Shown here piece after piece: positions 53,846 through 64,000 of a stretch of 64,000 nt of DNA. The notes below the pieces were generated by a model. That model ran no database searches and was not told where the DNA came from. It was given only the letters and a program-made list of their open reading frames with translations. This DNA comes from Symbiodinium microadriaticum (taxonomy: Eukaryota > Sar > Dinophyceae > Suessiales > Symbiodiniaceae). Location of the stretch: contig LSRX01000290.1 in NCBI GenBank assembly GCA_001939145.1, forward strand, positions 170,123 to 234,122, read 5' to 3'. Position 1 is the stretch's first letter; every line of letters starts with the position of its first letter. The position numbers and the translations under genes were made by a program.

Positions 53846-55539
53846 GGCGTTCCTTGGGAGTGCTTTTGCCATGCTTAATGTAGTCGAATCTTAGTAGCGT
53901 GAAAGATCGTGTTTGTGTTTCGGGTCTGAGGCGCTTGTAGTCCCATGACACGCCTGTGGGCAGGGTCTTAATCATACGGGTTGAGTTTAGGGCTTTAGGG
54001 TTCGAGGGGGTTGCGGTTCGGTTTCTCTGAAATCTGTGCAGGGTTGCTGCGTGAAGTATGCAGACGGGTGTTGCCAGGTTTCCATCGGGCTTGTGCGTGT
54101 TTCCGTAGCAAGGGCACACCGGATTCCTTGAACATTCGCGAAAAACTACCCACAGTCAGCCCCAAGCATACCCAAAGCTCCTTCGGTCCTTCGCGCCGTG
54201 CACCCAGAGGCCTACCCTAAACGTGCGGGTGGTATGAAACACTAAAATACTAGAATTAGAAGATAACGCGTGATCCTTCAACGCTCACACATGGGCGCTG
54301 AGAGCACCTACTCACGCGGAAGGGAGCTTTATCAAACCCTCAGAGCCGTAAGCCGTCCAAACCTTCTTTTACATCGCCTAAACCCTAAACCCTACCCTGA
54401 ACCCTAAAAACTACTGCATTAATTTGTAGTTCAATCGGCATTTTGGTGCTCTGCATAGGTACTGTCGCTATCGATGCTAGTTGACTCCGCTAATGTGTGG
54501 AGTTGTGGCGCCTAGTTGATCTGCGCTTGTAGACTGGGGCATGTCGCAGAAGGTCCTGAACCCCTATTTGGTTGTAGTGTGGCGCATCCTTGTCGGGGCT
54601 CGTGACATGTCTAATTCCTGAGATGTTTATGCCAGGCTCGGAACTCCCCCAGGCTTAAATTAGGGCTTCCAAAAGTCTGGGCCTCATCAACATCCTGGGC
54701 TGCAAATCACAAGTAACCACGTCCGACCTCGCTGGTGGGCTTTGATCCTTTAGCTATGCGAGAGGGAAAAAACCCTACTGCTTGAAACTCGCGCAAATCC
54801 GCACAAGCTTTGTCAGGGATCTTTGGAGACTTCTTTCCTGCCAGGTCCATGTCCTCCTCTCCGGAGAGGTCTTTGGGGCTTTGGGGTTAGGGCTTCAGCA
54901 TTGGGCTTGGAGATTGCGGCTTGATAACCCATATGAGGCATAGGAACAGGGCTTAGCAATGCCCAAGTTGGCTTCCGAATTTGAGGCTCAGGTTTTCTGC
55001 ATGCTAACGGAGAACGCTCCTTCAGGTTTTGTCGGGCTCGCAGTGCATGATGTGTAGCTACATGTCTGGTTGCGAGTTTAGGGTTCAGTGCTTAGGCTTC
55101 CGCCGGCATTGCAAACACTTCAGGGCCAGGGTTGTTTTTTGGTGGTGCAGGTTTGGGCGGCACTCGATTTCACCGAGCTTTCATGTCTGTCAGCGCAAGC
55201 TGCAACCGTATTTGCTGGCTAAGCCCTCGACCCTAAACCCTCAACCCTTGGCGAAGTGATGCTGAGCCCGACACGCGAGTCTTGCGACAGGAAGAGTTGG
55301 AAGCCGAGGCGGCTTGCTATTGCTTGGGTCCGGTGGAATGTGGTGGTTCCGGTCCTAGACGGTTGCCGCTTGTGTGCTTAGTTGGCTGGTTGCATGTGGG
55401 ATGATTCACAACTCTCTATCCGTAAGCCCTAAACCCTAATTCCTAAACCTATACCCTAAAACGTGGTGTGAGGTGGTCCCTTGGGAGTTTTGTGAGCCAG
55501 GCATGGAAGCGGAGTCATGAGAGCGGAACAGACCTTGAG
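53846..55539. other. No supported gene; scattered CCCTAAA units
   Basis: CCCTAAACCC units at 54377-54410 and 55224-55245 and 55419-55465. No credible frames. A short VHVLLSGE-coding piece after TGCCAG at 54846 is too small to call. Confidence 0.4.
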
Positions 55540-55544
55540 GCGCT

Positions 55545-55690
55545 TACTATACTATACCATACTATACTATACTATACCATGCCATACTATCCTATACTAT
55601 AATTACTGTACTATACTATACTATACTATACTATACTATACTATACTATACTATACTATACTATACTGTACTATACTATACTGCGCTGCA
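55545..55690 (+). repeat. (TATAC)n microsatellite
   Basis: ACTATACTATACTATAC repeats with occasional CATAC and TGTAC variants. Confidence 0.95.
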
Positions 55691-55957
55691 ATACAATACC
55701 ACACCAGACTACAAACTACGCCAAAACTAGAACATATCTATCATATCTAAACAGACCTTCAGGCGCTTGCGCAAGTCCTGATGCAAAAGGCTTGGGTCCA
55801 TTTTGACAGAGACCTTGGAAGCCCCAGCATTTGTAAAATAATGTAGAAGCTTGAACAGCCACTACTGTCATTTCTTAGGTTTTTGAACTCTGGTTCCATT
55901 ATGATATACCACAAAATGGGCAGCCGTCATGTGCACACCAGAGCCAGCCCTCAGACC

Positions 55958-56048
55958 TAGACACGAACCCAAGTCGCACCCAGAAAGCTTGTTGCCCAAC
56001 GCCTAGACACGAACTCAAGTCGCACCCAGAAAGCTTGTTGCCCAACGC
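55958..56048. repeat. Tandem duplication, 46-nt unit, two copies
   Basis: TAGACACGAAC-CAAGTCGC through AGCTTGTTGCCCAACGCC occurs twice head to tail with a single mismatch. Confidence 0.92.
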
Positions 56049-56473
56049 CTAAACGCCCGGAACCCCCTAAACCCGGCGAGTTCGAGTGTGGGAGGGAGCG
56101 TAAGGCCCGCGACAGCGAGCCTTTCACGAAAAACAAGCACCGCTTCACCGCAAAGCCTGATTCCGAAAACCCCGCGCCAACGCAGATTTTGAAGTGATGG
56201 TTCCAATTTGCCAGGGGCGCCAAAGACATCATGCGCTTCACGACGCAGTGCCCTTCCGTGTAAAGCTTTGGGTTCTTGGGGAGCTGGAGTTTGGGGTTGT
56301 GGCTTAAGGATTCAGGGTTTGGGGTTTCAGCCAGGTGCCGGGTGCTGGGTGCGGAAAGACCCACAAGCCTTCGACATTGAGTCGAAAGCTCGCGCACGTG
56401 GTAGCCAGTAGCACACCGGAGCCTGCTTTGACTCCTGTGACTTCTAGAATTCTGAGCGCGGGCTTGTGCTGAG
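56049..56473. other. No supported gene
   Basis: A minus-strand frame (to 56640) includes the tandem duplication and has no motif. Confidence 0.4.
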
Positions 56474-56533
56474 GCCTCCGTCAAGCAGATTCTAGGATGG
56501 AAGGGCCGGCGAAACATGTTCCTTTCTGGAGGG
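56474..56533 (+). CDS. Small exon, unknown
   Basis: Between GTGCTGAG| and GGAGGG|GTAGGG it encodes 20 residues, ASVKQILGWKGRRNMFLSGG. Both splice dinucleotides are canonical and the phase is 0-0. Confidence 0.4.
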
Positions 56534-57029
56534 GTAGGGTGGTGAGCCTCAATCGTGGTTTTAACATCGGCCCTGCTCGAACCGCATGCATCTGTGGGGC
56601 TTTGTGGGGGCGTGCTCGGCGGGCCAGGTATCAGTGGCATGCGAAGAAGCAGGCCCTGGGTTTCAGACCCTTAGTCCTAACTTCCGCCCTCTAAACCTCC
56701 AGCACCCAAGCCCCCAACTTCTAAACACCCCCCCTCCGCATGCAGGCTTTTCCGTGCGAAGTAGGAGGCAAAACAGAAGCCTCAAACGCCGAAAACCACC
56801 GAAAACTCCTTCAAACTCACCAACCTAAATATTTAAAGCCTAAACCCCTCAATCCAAACCCCCTAAACTCTAAATAAACCCTGCAACCCGGACTCTCCCG
56901 AATGTCGATTTCTGCGACACCTATCGGGCCTTTCATGATCCAGACAATGCAAACCCATATTCTTTGGCAGAAGGGCAAGAATATAGCATGATATACTACA
57001 TGAAGAGACCTAAACTACAGCATGTCACT
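56534..57029. other. No supported gene
   Basis: Degenerate CCTAAACC-type units at 56836-56880. No frames with motifs. Confidence 0.4.
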
Positions 57030-57150
57030 CTATCTATCTATCTATCTACCTATCTATCTATCTATCTATCTATCTAAATAACGGCCTACCTATCTGCCTA
57101 TCTATCTGTCTATCTATCTATCTATCTATCTATCTGTCTTTCTATCTTTG

Positions 57151-57181
<31 letters not shown>

Positions 57182-57728
57182 TATCTATCTATCTGGCTAT
57201 CTATCGGTCTATCGACCTATCGGTCTATCGACCTATCGATCTATCGATCTATCGATCTATCTATCTACCTATCTACCTATCTATCTATCTGTCTATCGAT
57301 CTACTTATCTGCCTATCCATCTATCGATCTATCTATCTGTCCATGTATCTATTTAGCTATCTGTATATATGTATATGTATGTGTGTGTACATACAGAAAT
57401 ACATACATAATTAGAGACATACCCAGATACATACATGCATACATACGTGCACATACACATGCCGATGTGTATGTATGTATGTATGTATGTATGTATGTAT
57501 GTATCTATGTATGTATCTATGTATGTATGTATGTATGTATGCATGCATCTATATATATATATGTGTGTGTGTTTGCATGCATGCATGCATGCATGCATAC
57601 ATGCATACATACCTACCTACGTACGTACACACACACACATATATATATATATACACATACATTGAATATATTTATATATATATATATATATATATATTTA
57701 CACGCATATACATACATACATACATACA

Positions 57729-57759
<31 letters not shown>

Positions 57760-57930
57760 GTAGATCTTTTCGGATGTAAGTACATGGGTAGGTAGGTAGG
57801 TAAGTAAGCAAGCAGGCAGGCAGGCAGGCAGGCAGGCAGGTAGGTAGGTAGGTAGGTAGGTGGGTAGGTAGGTAGTCAGGCAGGCAGGCAGGCAGGCAGG
57901 TAGGTAGGTAGGTAGGTAGGTAGGTAGGGG
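57030..57930 (+). repeat. 900-nt compound tetranucleotide island
   Basis: (TCTA)n at 57030-57360, TATG/CATG at 57365-57560, CA/TA at 57620-57700, (CATA)n at 57705-57760 and (TAGG/CAGG)n at 57782-57927. All long frames inside are repeat artefacts. Confidence 0.95.
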
Positions 57931-58333
57931 GATAGCGCACAGCGACATAGCGAGACATATTTTGCCCAAATGGATTGTACAGATTGCAATAATGTGTGCA
58001 CATTACTGCGCCTTGTAATGAACATGTACATGCGTCACACGTCAAGCAAGAGCTTGGTCGGTTTAGGATTCAGATCGAGCCCTGCTGAAGGGAGCCAGCA
58101 TCTGAAAGCTGCAACCGTAACCTCTAATTTCGAGACCATCGCCGTGAAGCGTACAAGCCAGCACACTGGCCCGAACACGACAAGGCCCTAATCCCCACAC
58201 AAGCTTTATCGCTATGTGGCAAGTCGTCGGAGACCAACACATACAACCCCGAAGCCCCTTTGTAAAGCCCAGTAGCGCCAATCCTTGTGCCGAATGACGG
58301 TTCATTTTTTGTTTTGACAGCCCCAATCATTAG
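57931..58333. other. No supported gene
   Basis: Short frames only. Confidence 0.4.
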
Positions 58334-58483
58334 CAACGCGGGCTTCCCTGGGCTTCGGTCCAAGCACTGGCAGCACGCCCGGAGCGCCAGGAGCGCGAGC
58401 GGCGCCTGGCTTTCAAGACTCAGGCGCAGCGCTCTCTGGCCAAGCTGTCGGGTGCCTCAGTGGATATTTGTCTGCAGTACAGG
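58334..58483 (+). CDS. Coiled-coil exon, unknown protein
   Basis: From CATTAG| the frame encodes LPWASVQALAARPERQERER then RLAFKTQAQRSLAKLSGASV and DICLQYR up to AGG|GTTTGG. The charged helical stretch has strong coding character. Acceptor could be slightly further in. The donor again begins with telomere-like GTTTGGGGG. Confidence 0.48.
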
Positions 58484-60059
58484 GTTTGGGGGGTTCGGGG
58501 GAAATACAGTGCTATGTCTGTGTATTCGTGTATCCATTTATTTATCTGGAATCTAGTTGATGTCCATGTCTACATCTGCTTGTCCTTTGTCCGCTTGTCC
58601 TTATGTTCACATCTGGCACTCATGTTGATGTCCTTACGCAAATCCATCAGCATCTGACTCTGCGACTTTGCACACACGTTACTACCTGTACATGCACACG
58701 CATTTATGCAGATGCACATGCGGTATGCAAGGATAGATCAAAACATAAATGCAACGTATATAAACTATGGGCGTGTACGTGCTCTTCTTCGGCCCCGCTG
58801 GTGAAGAGTCGGTAAGTTCGCAGAACCCAATCTGGAGGAACAGTCCGGAGCTAGGTCCCGCAGCCAACTTTATTTAGTTATGAGGCTACATTTGCTGTAT
58901 CTTTATATAGTTAAGTCAGAGAGTTATATACTGAGTTATAAAGCTGTGTAGTCTAACTGCAGGGGCCGTGGGATATGAGGAGTGTACGCAGCCAGTCTGA
59001 GCCAGTGTCCTCCGGCCCTGTGAGTGCAAAATCTCTGAGACAGAGAGAAGGACCAGCATGTCGAGATGGCAGCAAGGCCAGGATGATGACTATGATGACA
59101 TTTTAAAGATGATGGTGATGAGAAGGGCGATGAGAACAAATGGTGATGAGGATGACAACGGCGAGGCAGTCCAACTTGCTCGTCCTCGTCTAGTGTTCTT
59201 AACTCCCCCAACCCCACCCTCTACCAGTGCCAGCAAAGGAGATCTGGGCAGCACAGAAATGATCAGCCAACCGGTCCGAAGTGCAAAAAGACCGGAACAA
59301 CAGATTATCCCAGCGGCGCAGACCAACAGCGTAAAGCTGCATATTGCAGTGGCGCTAACAGGATGCCCGGGCAGAACGCTCCTGCGGCCAGCTTGCAGCC
59401 TCCAGCAACTTATTCCCGAGCTCCACTTCAAAGCGGAGCCGCTACACCCTTAACCTCTTATGCCCAGAACAGTAGGCGGCGTTTTAGCCTTCAGGGTTGA
59501 GTGTTGGAGAGGTTTTTCTAAACTTCTAAACCCCGTAAGAACTCCTAATAGTGATTATTGTGGTCCCTTAGACCCTTAGAGTGAAACCGTCAGGCCTTCG
59601 AAAGATTCGACGGGCGCCCACACAGGCACAGAGAACTTGCTGTGGCCAAGAGGCTATTAGGGTTTAGGGTTTACGGTTTGGGAGGCCTGGGCCCTGACTT
59701 CCGGCTCCATGTAAACCCCAAAGGCATTGAACGAGAGACACTTGGCCGCTGCGCTGTGGGATTTTAAAGCCTTGGGATTTCAGGGCGCGGGCACGCAGCC
59801 TGGCAACCAGCGAGCTTTACACTGAGCCGAGAGTACCTGCAGTCTTGGGAAGGGAGCTCTGAGCTCTGAGAGTGTTTGGAGTTTGGGACTTGAGGTGGAC
59901 AGACCAACTCCCGGAGTTTCAAACTTGATCCCGAACATGGATGCAAGAAGTTTTTTTTTTATTTTTTTATCAGGGTTTTTAGGGCTTAGGCCTGCGGTCC
60001 TCTTGCAGGATTGATCTCCGAAGCCTTGTCGCTGCCTCAGACTTTCGGAAGGTTCAACA
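58484..60059. other. No secure gene
   Basis: A 131-codon frame begins at ATG 59058 (MSRWQQGQDDDYDDILKMM...) but its start is a GAT/ATG simple repeat and an antisense frame is equally long. TTTAGGG units at 59658-59671. T10 run near 59950. Confidence 0.35.
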
Positions 60060-60118
60060 GAGTATGCCACTCTTACAGCCGATCCTCACAGGCACCCTGA
60101 GTTAGAGAACCTGCCACG
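60060..60118. mobile_element. MITE-like element, right half only, copy G
   Basis: TATGCCACTCTTACAG and CCCTGAGTTAGAGAACCTGC match the right half of copy F (TATGGCACCCTTACA and CCCCTAGTTTAGAAAACTAC). Confidence 0.6.
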
Positions 60119-60183
60119 TGCAAGACTCGGGAAGCTTGAGCTCTATTTATTGTGGCATACCGTCATTTGTGTATATATTTTTT

Positions 60184-60206
60184 AGAGAGAGAGAGAGAGA
60201 GAGAGA
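60184..60206 (+). repeat. (GA)n microsatellite
   Basis: GAGAGAGAGAGAGAGAGAGA. Confidence 0.95.
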
Positions 60207-61951
60207 TGTTTACATTTGTATATCTGCGCGTATATGTAAGTTTTAAGGAGACAAAGCTCTACCTGGGGCTCGTGAAACTACGCTGCTACAGACCACCCTA
60301 CACCTCGCCTGAGCTTCGAGTGCTGCTAAACGTGTATGAGTAATAGTTGTTTTGCCGCAACATGATGCTAGTGGCTCAGGCCGACCAAGGAGCGAGTGTC
60401 CGAAGAGTCTGGCGAACTCTAGACTCCTTCTGTTGGAAGGGTGTTCACGGAAAGTGAAAGTAGGGTCATCCTGCATGTCAAGAAAGTCCACTCGTTGGAA
60501 AAAATTAACTAGAGCAGCTCCATCTGCAGCCTATTCTTCCACTTCGGCTTCTCTGGGCAGCAGCCTCCACCTAATGCCCGACTCCGGAAGGCATGATGCA
60601 TGACACAGGTATGACCCTGCGTCAAGAACGCGTTACATGTGCTCGTGCCCCAGCGGGGGGTTGGTGCGAAAGCTAGACCTCGACGCCTCTACACCCTGAG
60701 CCTGTAAGCCTAGCGCGTGCCTCAAATCCTAGATCTCCCTCCTCAGCACAGCTTGTATTGAGAACCCTGGCCCTGTGAAAGAGACTGGCTTGTCCGCACT
60801 GTGAGCCCCCGATACCCTAGGCCCTAGGCCTTAAATCTGGGTTTGGGCCTGACAGCTTCGGAGAGCAGGGTTGGCCTTGGCGTTCACACCCGCGCATGTC
60901 GCCTTGCAGTTCGGACGAGATTCCCTGCAGTGCGACTTGGTCAGCTGGGCTCGTGGGGAGAAATCCTACACCCTCTCGTGAAGCCCCAAGCCCCCAAAGC
61001 GTTGGAAACTCCGAAGTCTAACAATCTGAGTACTGCGCACTAACAACCATCCTAAGACTCTTCCCCCCTAGGCCGTCACAGATCTAAGCCAAACCGTAAG
61101 TAAAGACATGAAGCCTCAGGTCCTGGCAGCTTCGAAGAGGACTTCGGAAATTTTGGGGGCCATGAGTTTTCCCCGACCAGCGAAGCACTCGGGTTTTGGG
61201 GCTTAAGGAACAAGCGGTTCAATTAGGGTTCGCGACTTCGGGCTATCACGATTCGAAGCTTGCACTGCGGGTGTTGGAGTTCAGCAAGAAGGTGTTTCCC
61301 TTTTTCTTTTCGATAAATCCGGAGTAAGAACATCCCGCACCCTGTCCGCGAACCACTTAGTCAGACCTTACCTCATCAAAGAGCGGCATTCTACAACATA
61401 CGTTAAGCAACTCTCAGAATTTGTCTTCCTGTTGTTCTACTATGTCCTATCACTGTCCTCACGTCTCCTCTGCAATTCATGGTTATGCATCTCCTGATGC
61501 ACTCTCTTCTTGTGTTTTGTGCAAGACTGCCTCCCCTGCAGCTGCATTGTTTGCACCATGTCGCTCCCTCTTTGCGAATTTCTTGATCCGCCTCTTGGGC
61601 CAAGCGGGGGTAGTTGATTCCGGCTCAGCACACGGGCAAAGACTCGTAGCGTGCATGGGCTGCTCGGGAGTTGTTGTCTGGCTATGGGATTCACCAGGCT
61701 CCTCTCTGAGATCACCGTATCCTTTGTTTTCTGGCTGTATGAGGGCTGGCCACTGTGAATTGTGAAATGGGCCACGGATCTGGCGAAGGTATTTGTCCAA
61801 GGCTGATGGGTGGATGTGATGCAATGAGTGCTTTCAGCCTCGGTGGCATTGAGGGCTTGAAGACGCTTGAAGACCGTACACGCAGATTTCAATCCACTGT
61901 TCCTGTTGCCTACGTTTCTAGTTCATCCGTGCTGGAAAAGGCAGCAATTGC
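60207..61951. other. No supported gene
   Basis: Frames at 60352-60603 and 61421-61765 lack motifs and are matched by antisense frames. Confidence 0.4.
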
Positions 61952-62111
61952 ATGACCATAGTCAGTAGTCATACCGCGAGCCTAGAGCTTCGGCCCCTGC
62001 CTGCACTTCTATCCTTTGTCAGAGAGGATCCCGAGCTGCAGCCAATGGTCGCGCGGATCAACGATCTCAAGCGTATGCTGGGAGTGACGGAGGGATACAG
62101 CTGCGGCCTTA
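61952..62111 (+). CDS. Candidate exon or gene start, unknown
   Basis: The frame from ATG 61952 encodes MTIVSSHTASLELRPLPALL then SFVREDPELQPMVARINDLK and RMLGVTEGYSCGL up to CTTA|GTAGCA. The helical, proline-punctuated segment reads as protein. Whether ATG 61952 is the real start or the exon starts after CGCGAG is unclear. Confidence 0.4.
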
Positions 62112-62446
62112 GTAGCAGAAACATCTGTTTCTGCTGGAAGACAGCAGGACATCCCGAAGCCCTGACAGCAACTATGCAAGTGAAGACGTGCAGATTGTTT
62201 GTTTGTGCCGCGGTGCTCCATCTGCAATGCCAAGTCGTGCACGTTCGCGCGACCTAGCTCCAATCTAACCCTCGCCCGGCACACAGTCATTCAGAATAAC
62301 CGCGAAAACTTCATCCACGCCCACGGCCCCCAAGCCTTCCTAGCCTAAATGTCAAACACGCTCCAGCACTACGTATTCCTAAAGCCTAAAGTCCTAAAGT
62401 GACCGCAGCTTCATCCAGGCGTCCTGACCCGAAGCCTCTGCTTCAG

Positions 62447-62939
62447 GCAGCCGCCCCGAGTGGGAAGTGTCCAGAACCAGTCCGCCAGAGGCCTTCAGCA
62501 TTGGTTTAGGGTCTGGGGTTTAGGGTGTAGGGTTTAACATGATATGCTGGCGAAGTGGGACTCGGCTGTTGAGGGTTGTCTCGGGGACTCGGATTGGAAA
62601 GGTTGGGGGCTGTTGCGTTTCCGTCTTGAGTGTTCGGGCTCAGCGCATGCATCCCCGGCCCCACACCCTATACAAGCCCTAAACCCTAAACCCAGGTGTG
62701 ATGCGAAGCGAAGCGATCCTCCCTCCCCAGTGCCTCAACCAGCATGGTATTCCGGACACCCCTTGGGCAGATGGAAAAGAGGCGATTAAAAAAAAAAAAA
62801 AACCCCTAAACTCTTGAACATCAAGCCTTAAGCTGAACCCTAAACCGGAAGCCCTGAGCCCAAAAAGGTGCAGAATTGGATCTCCCAGACCCTGGCCTCC
62901 TTGCCGAAGGCCCCGGAACCGGCCCAAGTCCCAGAGAGG
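62447..62939 (+). CDS. Small exons in telomere-like introns, unknown protein
   Basis: Exons: 62447-62503 (SRPEWEVSRTSPPEAFSI + G, then GTTTAGGG), 62731-62781 (CLNQHGIPDTPWADGKE, GC donor) and 62874-62939 (NWISQTLASLPKAPEPAQVP-ER, then GTCCGG). The last two join in phase 0 across a 92-nt GC-AG intron. The first is not phase-compatible with the second without another exon between. The donor at 62504 is the first base of a TTTAGGG tract. No family recognised. Confidence 0.45.
62504..62540 (+). repeat. TTTAGGG tract at an exon end
   Basis: GTTTAGGGTCTGGGGTTTAGG and variants begin exactly after the exon. Confidence 0.85.
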
Positions 62940-62984
62940 GTCCGGTATTCCAGGGTTCTTGCAGGGATCGCACCCTAGAGGCTA

Positions 62985-63150
62985 GAGGGCTTAGGGTTTA
63001 GGTTTGAGGGGTTCTTTCAGGGATCTACCCTAGAGGGTTTAGGGTCTAGGTTTGAGGGTTTAGGGCGGAAGCCCTAAACCCTAAACCCTGACTCAAACCT
63101 GTGAAACCTCGCCTGGCTTGGCCGAATTGCGAGAGCATAAACCCTAAACC
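62985..63150. repeat. TTTAGGG units turning into CCCTAAA units, plus dispersed motif P
   Basis: TTAGGG units (62989-63066) are followed by CCCTAAACCC (63073-63088), then CCTCGCCTGGCTTGGCCG and GCGAGAGCATAAACCC. Opposite orientations allow a fold-back. Confidence 0.85.
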
Positions 63151-63695
63151 CCTAAAGCTCAGACCGCCGAACGCCATGCCAGCTTTGAGCGAGTGTGTGG
63201 GTCGAAACCCTAAAGCCAAAACCCCAACAAATTTGAACATATCTGAGCTTATCCTGCTCGTCCTGGCTAGGTAGGAGGGAAAAACCCTAAACCCCCAACC
63301 TTTCCAAGGGTCCTCCGAGGGTCCTCCAGGGAATGTGCACTGCAGCAGGCTATGGCTTCCCCAGCCAGGGATAGTTCCACAGTCCAGGTATATACTATAA
63401 TGTGTTATAATGTAATGTATATTGCAACGTATACAATACTGCTATACTGTGTGCTGCAATATCTGCCATAATGTACGATATTATACTGCAGTCTGCTAAA
63501 GGTTCAAAAGGGTGGCTAGCCGAGCCTCAGCAGGGTGCGAACTCCGACTCATTGGGCCACTGTTCGGATCAAAGCTGGGCTGGGATGTTGGGGCCGGAGG
63601 TCATGTTGATCACAACATAAGGTTTTCCAGATCATAGTGAGATCTGCGAATCCGTTCTTTTTCCGGCCCAAGCTTATTGATAGCCTTGCTGCAGC
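63151..63695. other. No supported gene; 5' flank of ankyrin-like gene
   Basis: TATAATGT-type imperfect repeats at 63399-63490. The AG at 63693-63694 (TTGCTGCAG) could be a trans- or cis-splice acceptor for the following start codon. Confidence 0.4.
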
Positions 63696-63853
63696 ATGGC
63701 GGCCGTCGACCGCTTCGTGAATCCGATTCCCAACCCTGCACGCTACCAGAAGTACAATGGCGTCAACTTGGAGACTCTGTGCATGGCCGCATACCAAGGA
63801 GACCTGGAACAGTTAGAAGTGCTCCTGCGCAAGGCCCGGCTACACTGCTCTAG
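63696..63853 (+). CDS. First exon of an ankyrin-repeat-like protein, runs off the window
   Basis: The frame starts at ATG 63696 (CAGCATGGCGG) and encodes MAAVDRFVNPIPNPARYQKY then NGVNLETLCMAAYQGDLEQL and EVLLRKARLHCS, ending at CTAG|GTTTGT. The L..AA..GD...L..LL pattern is an ankyrin repeat, a protein-binding module; the partner is unknown. Only one repeat is inside the window; the gene continues to the right. Confidence 0.62.
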
Positions 63854-64000
63854 GTTTGTACTGTTGATCTCCTGCAACATAGTCTTAGAGTACATTGTAG
63901 TATACTTCAGTATAGACTCGTGTACCATTCGTATACTATAGCCGATGATAGTACACGCTAGTATACGTTACATTTCATTCACCCCCCCCCCCCCCCCCCT
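63854..64000. other. Probable intron ending in a C18 homopolymer
   Basis: TAGTATAC-type repeats are followed by C17 at the window edge. Homopolymer length may be an assembly artefact. Confidence 0.5.

Noticed and set aside
55957-56640. 227-codon minus-strand frame
   Set aside because: Contains the 46-nt tandem duplication and no recognisable domain; the plus strand has a better small exon at 56474.
57148-58045. Long frames with Y-L-S-I, C-M-Y-V and L-P-T-Y repeats
   Set aside because: Tetranucleotide repeat artefacts.
59058-59453. 131-codon frame starting with ATG
   Set aside because: The first third is GAT/ATG repeat and the antisense frame is equally open; left as unsupported.
1-64000. 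CRISPR arrays, bacterial operons, rRNA genes
   Set aside because: No spaced identical repeats, ribosome-binding-site patterns or rRNA-like sequence were seen; the sequence is eukaryotic in organisation.

Overview
This 64 kb window reads as nuclear DNA of a dinoflagellate. Supporting observations are very low gene density, dozens of short degenerate TTTAGGG/CCCTAAA tracts scattered in both orientations, many simple-sequence islands, small exons whose acceptors usually read AG|G, introns that appear to start with GC or GA as well as GT, and every recognisable coding segment lying on the plus strand. Spliced-leader relics were looked for and not convincingly found, so genus cannot be assigned.

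Two long intronless genes are secure: an MFS transporter (30986-32314) and a TPR/CS-type co-chaperone-like protein (37987-40476). All other coding content is broken into exons. From left to right: an LRR plus Cys-rich (GCC2/GCC3, ephrin-receptor-like) membrane protein (1339-4707) with probable polytopic continuation (6136-9853); scattered exons at 10-14 kb; an EF-hand gene (14448-15262); a two-domain ubiquitin-like protein (15555-16784); a 2OG-Fe(II)/prolyl-4-hydroxylase-like gene with a seven-exon phase-consistent model (about 18070-21860); orphan exons at 24-28 kb; a second EF-hand gene (34351-35259); exon fragments at 36.5-37.8 kb; an OmpA-like fragment (42480-43125); a third EF-hand gene (44240-46071); small exons at 46.9-62.9 kb; and the first exon of an ankyrin-repeat-like gene at the right edge (63696-63853).

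The most interesting pattern is in the introns. Several are only 56-64 nt, several look like GC-AG or GA-AG introns, and several consist mostly of telomere-like repeat. The unit GTTTAGG itself offers a GT donor and a TTTAG|G acceptor, and in at least two exons the coding sequence stops exactly where a GTTTAGGG tract starts. One 59-nt segment of the LRR gene is bounded by a perfect 15-nt direct repeat, its removal restores frame, and its core recurs in another telomere-like intron at 48.3 kb, which is what an introner-type element would look like. A separate family of about 100-nt inverted-repeat (MITE-like) elements has seven copies, at least three of them inside modelled introns.

Exon boundaries were read by eye from codon continuity and splice dinucleotides; no transcript evidence was available. 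Products are named only where motifs are clear.
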